64,000 bases of DNA from Alkalimonas mucilaginosa (GCF_036327005.1 NZ_JAUGZK010000016.1:1-64000); one strand, 5' to 3'; counted from the first letter of the stretch, positions 1-8,092 are shown. Program-made: numbers and translations. The notes: generated by a model not told the origin, from the letters alone.

Positions 1-18
1 GACCCCTATGGCTCTTTT

Positions 19-70
19 TGCTCATGGCACCTGATGAGCAATTCAAGGGTTCAAGTCAAGACTTGACCCT
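19..70. repeat. Two adjacent inverted repeats at the left edge
   Basis: A 7-bp inverted repeat (19-25 against 34-40, TGCTCAT/ATGAGCA) is followed by a longer hairpin at 46-70 (AGGGT-T-CAAGTC against GACTTGACCCT, one bulged base). Neither is followed by a T run, so terminator function for a gene left of the window is uncertain. The rest of 1-254 shows no gene. Confidence 0.3.
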
Positions 71-254
71 ATGACCATGAATTTACCCAGCGTAGCACCA
101 GCTTTAGTCTTTATCTGCCAAGTTAGTGCATAGGAAATATTTTGCTTATCAAATCCGAGTGCTCAAACTACAATGAAGCGTTAAGCTTATATGGTATCTT
201 GCTTGATAAGTTTAATAATGGTTTGAACTGAAGCAAATTACTGGAGGTGCGACA

Positions 255-947
255 TTGGATGGTTTTTGGTTGGGGGTAACGGCAGCAGCAACGCTAGCAC
301 TTGCACTGTTTGGTTTTTTTGCTTGGTATAGTTCCCGCATTAAAGTTAAAGCAAAGGTTGAAAGGCACCCTGTAAACATTCCTGAGAGCTTGCTTTCTTC
401 GATAGAGCAAATAGCAAAGAGATTTGATAGAGAAGATATAATAAAGATTTTTGAAAGCTCAGAGTTAAAAGAACGTTCAGAGTATTTGCTTTGCTTTTTG
501 ACAGAAGCAAAAAAGATTTATGAAGATCCATTTTGCAGGTCGGGCACATGCTCTCATCTTGAAATTTCAAATGTTGGTAATGAAGTTGCAAGTGGATTAG
601 AGATAAAAGCAAATGGCGTTTATTTGATAGAGACACTTGATGAAAATGATTGGGTTGAGATTAAATTAAATACTTTTAGTTTAAAGCCTGGTGACACCAA
701 AAAGCTAAGAATATGGCAACATGTAAGCTTGGATATGGATATCAAAGTTTATCAAGATAAAGGCAAGGTTTCTTTGGTAGAGTATCAGTTATCACACCCA
801 TTTTTTGAGGCGATTTCTTATTTGTGGGATAAAGGTAATCGCATTATAGTCTTGCTTGTTATTGTTTTCTGCCTTCAGTTTTCTTACTCATTATATCAAG
901 CTTTGCAGGAAAAGCAGTTGACTGAAAGTGTTATTGAATCAGAATAA
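255..947 (+). CDS. Hypothetical membrane-anchored protein
   Basis: A 230-residue protein of unknown function. The start is a TTG, chosen because GGAGG (243-247) stands seven bases before it. The N-terminus (about residues 5-26) is one hydrophobic segment, followed by a soluble A/E/K-rich middle (about 30-190), and a second membrane segment lies near residues 197-216. The middle contains a plausible beta-rich stretch (about 95-165), but I recognise no family. The gene is clearly richer in A and T than the mod/moa genes to the right, and with the neighbouring toxin-antitoxin pair it suggests horizontally acquired DNA. Membrane topology is inferred from hydrophobicity only. Confidence 0.65.
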   Translation: MDGFWLGVTAAATLALALFGFFAWYSSRIKVKAKVERHPVNIPESLLSSIEQIAKRFDREDIIKIFESSELKERSEYLLCFLTEAKKIYEDPFCRSGTCSHLEISNVGNEVASGLEIKANGVYLIETLDENDWVEIKLNTFSLKPGDTKKLRIWQHVSLDMDIKVYQDKGKVSLVEYQLSHPFFEAISYLWDKGNRIIVLLVIVFCLQFSYSLYQALQEKQLTESVIESE

Positions 948-1108
948 ATATGCGTAATTAATTTTTGCTAAACAAAAAAGTTCATTTATGACATGTTTTC
1001 CTCAAGCACGGTTGAGATGAAGTCACGTGAGATTTCAGGGTCAGAACAAAATTAAGCTCAACTTTCGCAATTTGTACATCACCGCCGTTTAAATGTGCGG
1101 CCACGATA

Positions 1109-1528
1109 CTAAACAAACATCGCTGCAGGCACACCAAATCGCTTAGATAACGCCCGGATATGGCCAAGCGTAAGCGAGCGCTTGCCACTGAGGATTTGTG
1201 ATACCAACGATTTGCCGCCTATCTCATGCTGAAAATCACTTTGGGTCAGGCCGTGCTGATCGATCAGCAGCCGAAGCATGGCGATGCCTGGATCCAGCGC
1301 CTCTATCCGTTGATTAAATGCTTTAAACCGCTCGGCGGTTTCTTCGTACTCCTGCAGCACTGGAAACAGCAACTCAATCAGTACCTGATTTGCATCGTAG
1401 TCCTCAACCAGCTCATCCATTAACGCCAGCAGTTCATCGTACTGTTGATCAGAACGGATCCCTTGTACCCAAGGCATCACCTGAGAGATTTGCTGTGATA
1501 AGGACTTCATTGCCTGAACATCTAACAT
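1109..1528 (-). CDS. higA: HigA-type antitoxin
   Basis: A 139-residue antitoxin of the E. coli HigA (YgjM) type. An N-terminal helical toxin-binding region is followed by a C-terminal XRE helix-turn-helix (about residues 90-135), with LTQSDF, the GGKSLVSQILSGKRSLT core and the FGVPAAMFV end. E. coli HigA has the same layout and nearly the same core motif. The start at 1528 is preceded by AAGGAG; a longer in-frame reading would overlap the toxin gene and is not needed. It lies ten bases downstream of higB, giving the toxin-first order typical of hig modules. The protein should neutralise HigB and repress the operon by binding its promoter. Confidence 0.9.
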   Translation of the reverse strand: MLDVQAMKSLSQQISQVMPWVQGIRSDQQYDELLALMDELVEDYDANQVLIELLFPVLQEYEETAERFKAFNQRIEALDPGIAMLRLLIDQHGLTQSDFQHEIGGKSLVSQILSGKRSLTLGHIRALSKRFGVPAAMFV

Positions 1529-1538
1529 AATCGGCTCC

Positions 1539-1847
1539 TTAACTCTTGCTTCGGTACTGTGCTGTAATTCGGTCGTATTCTTTGTGGGTAACAATATGCT
1601 TGATAAAGCACTTGCCACCGACAAACTCCAAAAAAACTATCAACCGCAACTTATTGCCACCAATGTCAATCACGTACCACTTGTCAACGTACTTAAAGTT
1701 ATCCAGCGATGGAAACACCTGCCGTAACTCTTCCGGGCTCTTTGCGTCGCTGCGCTTAAGCGCTTTAAAGGTTGCATCCAGTGCATCGGCACAATTCGGG
1801 TATAACAACTTGGCCGTTTCAAACGGCTCACGTTTCACTACGTGCAT
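1539..1847 (-). CDS. higB: HigB-type mRNA interferase toxin
   Basis: A 102-residue toxin of the E. coli HigB (YgjN) family, a RelE-like ribosome-dependent mRNA endonuclease. Shared signatures are VFPSLDNFKYVDKWYV, the GGNKLRLIV strand and the C-terminal HIVTHKEYD segment, where His, Lys and Tyr are the family's presumed active residues. Length is usual and no truncation is seen. ATG at 1847 is the only ATG before an in-frame stop; its ribosome site is weak. It is transcribed leftwards with higA. Confidence 0.9.
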   Translation of the reverse strand: MHVVKREPFETAKLLYPNCADALDATFKALKRSDAKSPEELRQVFPSLDNFKYVDKWYVIDIGGNKLRLIVFLEFVGGKCFIKHIVTHKEYDRITAQYRSKS

Positions 1848-1900
1848 GCATCACATCCATTGTGGTCAATCGTATGGTTTACTCATTGTGAACTTAGCTT

Positions 1901-1932
1901 AGTGTAGCTTAGGGTTTACATATAGTAAACCC
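1901..1932 (-). promoter_or_regulatory. higBA promoter with palindromic operator
   Basis: On the minus strand TTTACT (1924-1929) and TACACT (1901-1906) are separated by 17 bases and point at higB. A perfect inverted repeat (GGGTTTAC 1912-1919 and GTAAACCC 1925-1932, 5-base spacer) overlaps the -35 box. No T run follows it, so an antitoxin operator is likelier than a terminator for modC, whose stop codon it touches. A further direct repeat (CTAAGCTA twice) covers the -10 region. Confidence 0.55.
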
Positions 1933-3141
1933 CTAATCCAAAGCCACAGCCTTAATCTGCGCATAAACCTGCTGCCCAAGCTGCAACCTCAACCGCTCAA
2001 CCGATTGCTGAGTTAGCAGTGCTTGCAAAGGTTGGCCTTCAAGAGTCAGTTGCACCAGGGTTTCGGCCGGGTGGGGGGCGGGGTGGAAGCCGGTGATGGT
2101 GACTTTTAGTTGATTGCTGACCGAGCTGTCCTGGATTGGTTGAGTGCTCAGCGCGACATCGCGGGCCTGGATGCGTAAGCGGTAGCTGGGTTGGGTAAAT
2201 GGCGGTGCTGGTAATTGCAGCTGCTGCTTGCCGATGGTAAGCGTCAGCAGATGCGCTTTGCTGGCACTATGGCTGGCGTGCAGCAGCGATAAAGCGCCGC
2301 TGGCGGCGAGTTCGGGGCGGAGCAGTTGCTGCGGCAGCGGGCCCTGGCTGTGGATGCGGCCGTTTTGCATCAGCACCAACTGATCGGCCAGTTTGACCAC
2401 ATCGTCCAGTTGATGGCTGACCAGCAGCATCGGAATGCCGGTTTCTGTGGCGATGCGCTGCAAAAACGGCAGAATGTCGTTGCGGCTTTGCTGATCCAGG
2501 GACGCCAGCGGCTCATCGAGCAGCAACAATTGCGGCTGGCTGAGTAGCGCCCGGCCAAGCGCCACCCGCTGGCGCTGACCGCCGGACAGTTGCTCTGGCC
2601 TTTGGCTAAGCAGTGGCGTCAGTTCCAGCAGGGTGATGACTTGTTCTGGCTTCAGTGAAATCGGCTGCCTGGCGCTGAGGCGCTGGTAGCCATAGAGCAG
2701 ATTTTGCTGCACCGATAAATGCGGCAGCAAGCTGCTTTCCTGAAACACCATGCCAATGCGCCGCTGATGCACCGGTAAGAAATAGCTATCCTGCTGCCAG
2801 CTGGTGCTGCCAAAGCGGATCTGGGCATTGGCATGGCGATCCAGCCCGGCAATAGCGCGCAGCAAGCTGGTTTTGCCACAGCCCGAGCGGCCAAACAGAG
2901 CGGTGATGCCCTGAAGTGGCAAGGTGTCGTGCAGCTGCAGGCAAAAATCACCGCGCTTGACCGTGCAGTGAAGGCTAAGAGTGACGGCTTCGGGCTGATT
3001 CTGGCGCTGGGTGCTGCATTGGCCAGTGCTAGCGGCTGCGCTATTGGCAGAGCTGGTGTTGCCAAAGCGCTGCCAGCGCTCGCTAAGCTTGTGCCAGAAG
3101 CTGAGTTTAACGTCTGTGCGGGAAAGGCTATGATCGGTCAT
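1933..3141 (-). CDS. modC: Molybdate ABC transporter, ATP-binding protein ModC
   Basis: ATPase of the molybdate importer. The ABC domain has Walker A GRSGCGKTS (about residues 84-92), the LSGGQRQR signature, Walker B LLLLDEPLA and the switch His in VSHQ. The C-terminal part has the TOBE/Mop-like region (LRIQARDVALS) that binds oxyanion in ModC proteins. Its start overlaps the modB stop as ATGA, showing translational coupling and fixing the start. About 50 residues precede the usual ModC beginning, so the protein (402 aa) is longer than the common 350. Last gene of the moa-mod operon. Confidence 0.95.
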   Translation of the reverse strand: MTDHSLSRTDVKLSFWHKLSERWQRFGNTSSANSAAASTGQCSTQRQNQPEAVTLSLHCTVKRGDFCLQLHDTLPLQGITALFGRSGCGKTSLLRAIAGLDRHANAQIRFGSTSWQQDSYFLPVHQRRIGMVFQESSLLPHLSVQQNLLYGYQRLSARQPISLKPEQVITLLELTPLLSQRPEQLSGGQRQRVALGRALLSQPQLLLLDEPLASLDQQSRNDILPFLQRIATETGIPMLLVSHQLDDVVKLADQLVLMQNGRIHSQGPLPQQLLRPELAASGALSLLHASHSASKAHLLTLTIGKQQLQLPAPPFTQPSYRLRIQARDVALSTQPIQDSSVSNQLKVTITGFHPAPHPAETLVQLTLEGQPLQALLTQQSVERLRLQLGQQVYAQIKAVALD

Positions 3142-3842
3142 GTCAGTGGCCCCCGGTCAAAGCGCTTGTTCAGGCCATAGACAATAAAGAGCACCACAAA
3201 GGCGGCAATCAGCAGGCCGAGCGACAGCTGATGCGCCTGGCTGTAGTTCATCGCTTCGGTGTGATCGTAGATCAGCACTGACAGCACCTGGGTTTCGCCC
3301 GGTATGCTGCCCCCCAGCATTAAAATTACGCCAAACTCGCCCAAAGTATGGGCAAAGGTCAGGGTGGCGGCGACGATGAAACCACCGCGACACAGCGGCA
3401 GCACCACACTAAACAGCTGATCCAGCTTGCCGGCCCCAAGCGTCTGCGCCACTTCCAGCGGCCTTGGCCCCATGCGGCGAAAGCTCTCCAATAGCGGCTG
3501 CACGGTAAAGGGCAAGGAGTAAATCACCGAGCCAATCAAAATGCCGGGAAAGCTAAAAGCCAGATGCTGAAACCCCAGCCGCTCCAAAGTACCACCAACC
3601 GCACCCTCTGGGCCAAGCAGCAGCAACAGATAAAAACCCAGTACCGTCGGTGGCAGCACCAGCGGCAAAGCCACCAACGCCTGAATAGCGGTGCGTACCC
3701 GGCACTGACCCCGGCTCTGGCCCTGAGCCAGCCACCAGGCCAGCGGGGTGCCCAGCAACAGTAAAATCAGCGTGGTGTACAAACACAGCTTCAGCGTCAG
3801 TTGGATGGCTTGCCAGTCGTGTGCAGTGAGTTCGATCATCAC
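3138..3842 (-). CDS. modB: Molybdate ABC transporter permease ModB
   Basis: Inner-membrane permease of 234 residues with five or six membrane segments. It carries the ModB motif LPLVLPPTVLGFYLL and the ATPase-contacting EAA-type loop EVAQTLGAGKLDQLF. It starts two bases after modA stops and ends overlapping modC, so the transporter genes are translated together. Length is normal for ModB. Confidence 0.95.
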   Translation of the reverse strand: MMIELTAHDWQAIQLTLKLCLYTTLILLLLGTPLAWWLAQGQSRGQCRVRTAIQALVALPLVLPPTVLGFYLLLLLGPEGAVGGTLERLGFQHLAFSFPGILIGSVIYSLPFTVQPLLESFRRMGPRPLEVAQTLGAGKLDQLFSVVLPLCRGGFIVAATLTFAHTLGEFGVILMLGGSIPGETQVLSVLIYDHTEAMNYSQAHQLSLGLLIAAFVVLFIVYGLNKRFDRGPLT

Positions 3843-3844
3843 CC

Positions 3845-4603
3845 TTACTCCACACGCCTGGCCGGTAGTTCAAAACCGTAGTGCTCAAGGATAGAGCGCG
3901 CTTCGCTGCTTTGCATAAAGGCGGCAAAACGATGCGCGCTGGCGTTGTTGGCACCATGGCGGGTCACGCTGTAAGCCTGGGTCAGTGGCTGGTGCAAATC
4001 GCTTGGGATCAGCTGATAGCCATGTCGGGAAAGCTGAGGAAAACGGGCCAGCGACAGCGCAATAATAGCCACTTCGGCCGCGCCGCTTTGCGCCATCTGG
4101 GCGGTTTGAGCGATGTTTTCGCCATACACCAGCTTAGGTTCCAGCGCATCCCACAGGCCAAGCGCCTGTAAAGCTTCTTTGGCGCGCAGGCCATAGGGCG
4201 CATGGGCAGGTTGGGCAATGGCGAGGCGGCGAAAGCTGAGCGCATTAAGCTGCGACAAGCTTACGTCCGTCAGATCCAGCCGCGGGCTCCACAGCACGAT
4301 ACGGCCTATCGCGTACAACTCTGGCGCTGTGCTGACATGGCCTTCGGCATAGAGCTGCTCGGGGAACTGAATATCGGCCGAAAAAAACAGATCAAAAGGC
4401 GCGCCGTGACGGATTTGGGTGCTGATTTTGCCCGACGAGCCGTAGCTGACGCGGATCCGCGCTGTGGGGTGCTCGCTTTGGTACAGCGCGATGATCTCAT
4501 CCAGCGCATAGCGCAGATCGGAAGCAGCTGCGATGGTCAGCGGATCCGAGGCCCTGACCGGCAGCATAAAGAGCAACAAACTGAAGACCCAAAGAATACG
4601 CAT
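3845..4603 (-). CDS. modA: Periplasmic molybdate-binding protein ModA
   Basis: Solute-binding protein (252 aa) that captures molybdate or tungstate for ModBC. A Sec signal peptide (MRILWVFSLLLFMLPVRAS) is followed by AAASDL and the YGSSGKISTQI segment, both part of the oxyanion pocket in ModA proteins. It begins three bases after the moaE stop, which ties molybdate uptake to the cofactor-synthesis genes in one transcript. Confidence 0.95.
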   Translation of the reverse strand: MRILWVFSLLLFMLPVRASDPLTIAAASDLRYALDEIIALYQSEHPTARIRVSYGSSGKISTQIRHGAPFDLFFSADIQFPEQLYAEGHVSTAPELYAIGRIVLWSPRLDLTDVSLSQLNALSFRRLAIAQPAHAPYGLRAKEALQALGLWDALEPKLVYGENIAQTAQMAQSGAAEVAIIALSLARFPQLSRHGYQLIPSDLHQPLTQAYSVTRHGANNASAHRFAAFMQSSEARSILEHYGFELPARRVE

Positions 4604-4606
4604 CGG

Positions 4607-5056
4607 TTACCCCCAGCGCTCGGCGGCATCCTGATCGCTGGCTTTGGCTGCGACCCAGCTTTCACCCTGAGCGGTGCATTCTTTTTTCCAGAACGGCGCC
4701 CGGGTTTTCAGGTAGTCCATCACAAACTGCGCGGCGGCAAAGGCCGCGGCGCGGTGGGCACTGGCCACCCCAACAAACACAATCTGCTCATTCGGTGTTA
4801 ACGCGCCGATGCGGTGAATGATCCGTACTGCACCCAGTTGCCAGCGCTGCTGCGCCTCCCTGGCAATAGCGTCCAGCGCCTGCTCGGTCATGCCGGGGTA
4901 ATGCTCTAGTGTCATCTGCTGCAAATCGCCACTGCTTAGCTCCCGCACCAAACCGGTAAAGGTCACCACAGCGCCACAGCGGCTGTCCTGGCTCAGCAAC
5001 TGGTACTGAGTGCCAACGCAAAAATCCTCGCTTTGTACCTGCACAACAATGCTCAT
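4607..5056 (-). CDS. moaE: Molybdopterin synthase large subunit MoaE
   Basis: Large subunit (149 aa) of molybdopterin synthase, which uses sulfur carried by MoaD to form the dithiolene of molybdopterin. Family motifs are present: VVTFTGLVRE, LEHYPGMTE, RIGALTPNEQIVFVGVASAHR and the lysine-rich FWKKE active region. The start at 5056 (MSIVVQVQ) is preceded by GGAGG; an upstream in-frame start would add 20 atypical residues. It lies 22 bases after moaD. Confidence 0.95.
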   Translation of the reverse strand: MSIVVQVQSEDFCVGTQYQLLSQDSRCGAVVTFTGLVRELSSGDLQQMTLEHYPGMTEQALDAIAREAQQRWQLGAVRIIHRIGALTPNEQIVFVGVASAHRAAAFAAAQFVMDYLKTRAPFWKKECTAQGESWVAAKASDQDAAERWG

Positions 5057-5078
5057 GCTTGCCTCCGCTACGGCTGAT

Positions 5079-5336
5079 TCAGCCACCGGTAACCGGCGGG
5101 AAAAACGCCAGTTCATCCCCGGGGCTGACCTTGGTGTGCAGTGGGCACAGTTGTTGGTTCACCGCGCACAGCAAGTCCTGCTGGCTTAGCTCCTGCTGCC
5201 AGTCGGCAGAGCGGCTTTGCAGATGCTGTAAGACCGCAGCGGCACTGGCATCGCGTTCAAAACTGCTGCTGTCGAGCTCCAGCGTCGCAGTATTTAACCG
5301 CTCGCGCAGTGCTGCAAAGAAAAGGACTTTGATCAT
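5079..5336 (-). CDS. moaD: Molybdopterin synthase sulfur-carrier subunit MoaD
   Basis: Small ubiquitin-like sulfur carrier of 85 residues, ending in FFPPVTGG; the terminal Gly-Gly is the thiocarboxylation site. The start (MIKVLFFAALRE) is set by AAGGAG upstream and by the ATGA overlap with the moaC stop. Confidence 0.95.
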   Translation of the reverse strand: MIKVLFFAALRERLNTATLELDSSSFERDASAAAVLQHLQSRSADWQQELSQQDLLCAVNQQLCPLHTKVSPGDELAFFPPVTGG

Positions 5337-5866
5337 AAGGCTGCTCCTTGAATAGGCCGTTGCCACAAGCCATGTTTGCCACCGGTTTTTTGCTGCAATT
5401 GGATCGGGCCAATCACCATGGCCGGGTCGACCGCTTTGCACATATCGTAAATGGTCAGCGCTGCCACCGAAGCGGCGGTCAGGGCCTCCATTTCCACCCC
5501 GGTCTGGCTTTGTACCCGGCACAGGCTTTGGATAAAAATCTGGCCGCTTGCAGCATTGAGTTCAAAATCGATGCTGACTTTGGACAGCGGCAATGGATGG
5601 CACAGTGGGATCAAATCGCTGGTTTTTTTCGCCGCCATAATGCCGGCAATGCGGGCGGTGGCCAGTACATCGCCTTTTTTCAGCAGCGCCTGCTCAATCA
5701 GCGCAATCACATCCGGCCGGGTTTGCACGCTGGCACTGGCAATGGCCTCGCGCATGCTGCTGGCTTTGCCGGAAACATCCACCATCAGTGCGCTGCCATC
5801 GGCATTCAAATGGGTGAGCTGGTTTTCTTTGTTTGGGTTTTCTTTGCTTGGGTTTTCTGCAGACAT
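5333..5866 (-). CDS. moaC: Cyclic pyranopterin monophosphate synthase MoaC
   Basis: Converts the MoaA product to cyclic pyranopterin monophosphate. Signatures: MVDVSGKA, KKTSDLIPLCHPL, GVEMEALTAAS and YDMCKAVDP, including the conserved Lys, His and Glu residues. The protein (177 aa) has about 20 extra N-terminal residues built from a repeated KENP-type pattern, encoded by a 15-bp tandem repeat at 5821-5858. The start overlaps the moaB stop (TGATG) and its stop overlaps moaD. Confidence 0.95.
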   Translation of the reverse strand: MSAENPSKENPNKENQLTHLNADGSALMVDVSGKASSMREAIASASVQTRPDVIALIEQALLKKGDVLATARIAGIMAAKKTSDLIPLCHPLPLSKVSIDFELNAASGQIFIQSLCRVQSQTGVEMEALTAASVAALTIYDMCKAVDPAMVIGPIQLQQKTGGKHGLWQRPIQGAAL

Positions 5867-6408
5867 CAGGCAATTCCTTCACAGCCAGCGGCTGTGCTGT
5901 TTTTTAGATGAGGCACAAAATTACAGGGGCCGGTGGCAGCATTAAGCTGCGGTTCGATCAACTGCTGCCAGGCCATTTCACAGGCCGGGCCAGAGCCCGG
6001 CATGGCAAAGATCAGCGTTTGGTTGGCAAGGCCAGCGCAAGCGCGTGATTGCAGACTGGCACTGCCAATGCGTTGAAAGGACAACTGGCGAAACAGCTCA
6101 CCAAAGCCATCGATGGCTTGATCAAACAGTGGCGTTAGCGCCTCGACAGTGCAATTGCCAGCGGCAAAGCCGGTACCGCCATTGACCAGCACCACCTGCA
6201 CCGCAGGGCTTGCTATCCACTGGCTGATTTGGGCGCGCAGCTGATAACGATTGTTCGGCAGCAGTGCCCGCTCAGGCACCTGATGGCCAGCTTGCTCTGC
6301 CAGACGCTGCAGCAAATCGCCGCTACTGTCATTGGCGCGGCTGCGGCTATCGGAAACCGTCAGAATGGCCAGTTGCAGTGATTGAAAAGGTCGGGATGCT
6401 TTAGCCAT
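5866..6408 (-). CDS. moaB: Molybdenum cofactor biosynthesis protein MoaB
   Basis: A 180-residue MoaB/MogA-fold protein closest to E. coli MoaB (LAILTVSD, NRYQLRAQI, GGTG, LQSRACAGLANQTLIFAMPGS, CNFVPHLK). In active MogA/Cnx1G enzymes two Asp residues are important. Here the position after GGTG-xxxx is Asn85, and the earlier one lies in PNN. E. coli MoaB keeps the first of these as Asp. Catalysis of molybdopterin adenylylation is therefore doubtful. The start overlaps the mobA end by eight bases. Confidence 0.88.
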   Translation of the reverse strand: MAKASRPFQSLQLAILTVSDSRSRANDSSGDLLQRLAEQAGHQVPERALLPNNRYQLRAQISQWIASPAVQVVLVNGGTGFAAGNCTVEALTPLFDQAIDGFGELFRQLSFQRIGSASLQSRACAGLANQTLIFAMPGSGPACEMAWQQLIEPQLNAATGPCNFVPHLKNSTAAGCEGIA

Positions 6409-6985
6409 GGCAAGACTCCTTCGAAGTGAACTGCTGGGCCTGCTGCCAGTCAGCCGGGGTATTGGTATTGCTTAGCGCGGCAGCATGGCTGGGCTCACAG
6501 CTTTCAACGCCAATGGCACCAAGCAGCGCTTGCACCGAGCGATTGCTGTGGGGCCTTGATAGCACCTGCTGCAAGTATCGATGCACCGACAGGGTGTTGG
6601 GCAGCACGCAGGGCAGGGCATGGCCGGTAAAGCACACCGCTTTACGGGTATTTTTGGATACCAGTTGCTGAATGTCGCTGACGCTGAGCAATGGCGTATC
6701 GATGGCCAGTACCAGCACCCGATCGCGGCGGCAGCGGTTTAAGCCGGCTTCGATGCCGGCCAGCGGCCCGGCTTTGGCAAAGCGATCGGCAATAAAGCCT
6801 GAGGCATTGCGACTGACGAACACGTCCGAGGCACCTGCTTCTATCGCCAGCGCTCGCATGTACTGCCACAGCGGTTGGCCCTGCCAGTTCAGTTCGGCTT
6901 TATCGGTGCCCATGCGGCTGGATTTACCACCGGCCAGCAGGATGGCATCAAAGGGCATGGGCGTAGTTTTTTGCGGTACGGACAT
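6401..6985 (-). CDS. mobA: Molybdenum cofactor guanylyltransferase MobA
   Basis: Attaches GMP to molybdenum cofactor to give the guanine dinucleotide form used by DMSO reductase-family enzymes. The nucleotide-binding motif LAGGKSSRMGTDKAEL is complete, followed by the metal-binding DTPLLS. Length (194 aa) fits E. coli MobA. The start at 6985 has GGAGG eight bases upstream; an in-frame GTG nine bases earlier would overlap that site. It lies 28 bases after moaA. Confidence 0.92.
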   Translation of the reverse strand: MSVPQKTTPMPFDAILLAGGKSSRMGTDKAELNWQGQPLWQYMRALAIEAGASDVFVSRNASGFIADRFAKAGPLAGIEAGLNRCRRDRVLVLAIDTPLLSVSDIQQLVSKNTRKAVCFTGHALPCVLPNTLSVHRYLQQVLSRPHSNRSVQALLGAIGVESCEPSHAAALSNTNTPADWQQAQQFTSKESCHG

Positions 6986-7013
6986 CAAAATCACCTCCAG
7001 CTAGCTACCAATC

Positions 7014-7985
7014 TCAGCCACCAATCATGGCCAAATGACGGGTCGAGCCGCTGTTGCCCTGATGCAGCTCATGGCTTGCGGCCTTGCCCAGCACCGCGCG
7101 CTGCAGGTAGTGCATCAAGGGCTTGGGGTTATCGTCTTGCAACAAGTGGCGCAGGTTCTGGTGCTGCTCGGTAAACAGGCACAAAAACAGCTGGCCCCGG
7201 CTGGACACCCGCAGCCGGTTGCAATCGGCGCAAAAATCCTTGCTGTAGGGCATGATCAGGCCAATCTGGCCCTGATAATCCGGGTGGCTGTACTCCAGCG
7301 CCGGGCCGGCGCTGCGGACTTTGGCTTCGAGCTGCCAGCCTTGTCTAAGCAATTGCTGTTGAATGCTGGCACCGCTTAAATGTTGCTGTTGGTAGTAGCT
7401 TTGATTGTCGTTGGTGCGCATCAGCTCGATAAAGCGCAGCGAGACGGCTTTATCGCGGACAAACTCCAGAAAATCGGGCAGTTGCAGCGCATTGTGCTGA
7501 CGCAGCAGTACGGTATTGAGTTTGACTTTACCCATGCCGGCAGCCATGGCCTGCTCGATGCCGTCAAGAATGGCCGGCAGGCGGTTCTCACCGGTCACCA
7601 GATGAAAGGTAGCGGCATCCAGGCTATCGACACTGACATTGATGGCATCCAGCCCCGCCTGTTGCCAGTTGCTCAGATCGCGCTGCAGCCGGTAGCCGTT
7701 GGTGGTCAGAGCCACCTGCTCGATGCCGTCGGTTTGTTTGCAGGCGGCGATAATATCGGTTAAGTCTTTACGCAGTGACGGCTCACCGCCGGTAATCCGT
7801 ACCTTGCGGGTACCGAGCAGGGCAAAGGCTTTGACCAGGCGTTTGATTTCCGGCAGCGTCAGCTCGTCCTTGCGGGAGCTGCAATCCGGCCCGTCGGGCA
7901 GGCAGTAGCTGCAACGAAAATTGCAGCTTTCGGTAATGGACAGCCGCAAATAGGTAAAACGGCGCGCATAAGCGTCGATCAGCAT
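7014..7985 (-). CDS. moaA: GTP 3',8-cyclase MoaA
   Basis: Radical-SAM enzyme for the first step of molybdenum cofactor synthesis from GTP (323 aa). The N-terminal cluster motif is CNFRCSYC; TGGEPSLRKD binds S-adenosylmethionine; the C-terminal second cluster motif CADCNRLRVSSRGQLFLC is present. The protein ends in the Gly-Gly typical of MoaA. The start is preceded by AAGGTG, which is also the 3' edge of the riboswitch, so ligand binding could hide the ribosome site. Confidence 0.96.
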   Translation of the reverse strand: MLIDAYARRFTYLRLSITESCNFRCSYCLPDGPDCSSRKDELTLPEIKRLVKAFALLGTRKVRITGGEPSLRKDLTDIIAACKQTDGIEQVALTTNGYRLQRDLSNWQQAGLDAINVSVDSLDAATFHLVTGENRLPAILDGIEQAMAAGMGKVKLNTVLLRQHNALQLPDFLEFVRDKAVSLRFIELMRTNDNQSYYQQQHLSGASIQQQLLRQGWQLEAKVRSAGPALEYSHPDYQGQIGLIMPYSKDFCADCNRLRVSSRGQLFLCLFTEQHQNLRHLLQDDNPKPLMHYLQRAVLGKAASHELHQGNSGSTRHLAMIGG

Positions 7986-7991
7986 AATTCA

Positions 7992-8092
7992 CCTTTCCAA
8001 ATCGGGAGGTAGGGCCGTTTCCCGCCATACCCGGTGGCCTGATTGCCACGGCATGCTGTTCATGGCTTGCTGCGTGCAGAAGCGGTAGAGCC
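7992..8092 (-). ncRNA. Molybdenum cofactor riboswitch (Moco RNA motif)
   Basis: On the minus strand the moaA leader closely follows the E. coli moaA Moco motif as I remember it. The end reads CCTCCCGATTTGGAAAGGTG, against CCTCCCG-TATCTGGAAAGGTG in E. coli. Upstream come GCCACCGGG, a GGCGGGAAACGGCC hairpin, a TGGCAATCAGGCCA segment and a 5' CTCTACCGCTTCTGCAC block like that of E. coli. It should lower expression of the nine-gene operon when cofactor is plentiful. Boundaries are approximate. Confidence 0.85.

Noticed and set aside
178..186. GCGTTAAGC, the core of an integron attC site
   Set aside because: No matching R-type partner (GCCTAAC-like) or folded attC structure occurs upstream, and no second site follows the gene at 255-947.
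5821..5858. moaC tandem repeat as a phase-variation switch
   Set aside because: The unit is 15 bp, so copy changes cannot shift the frame.
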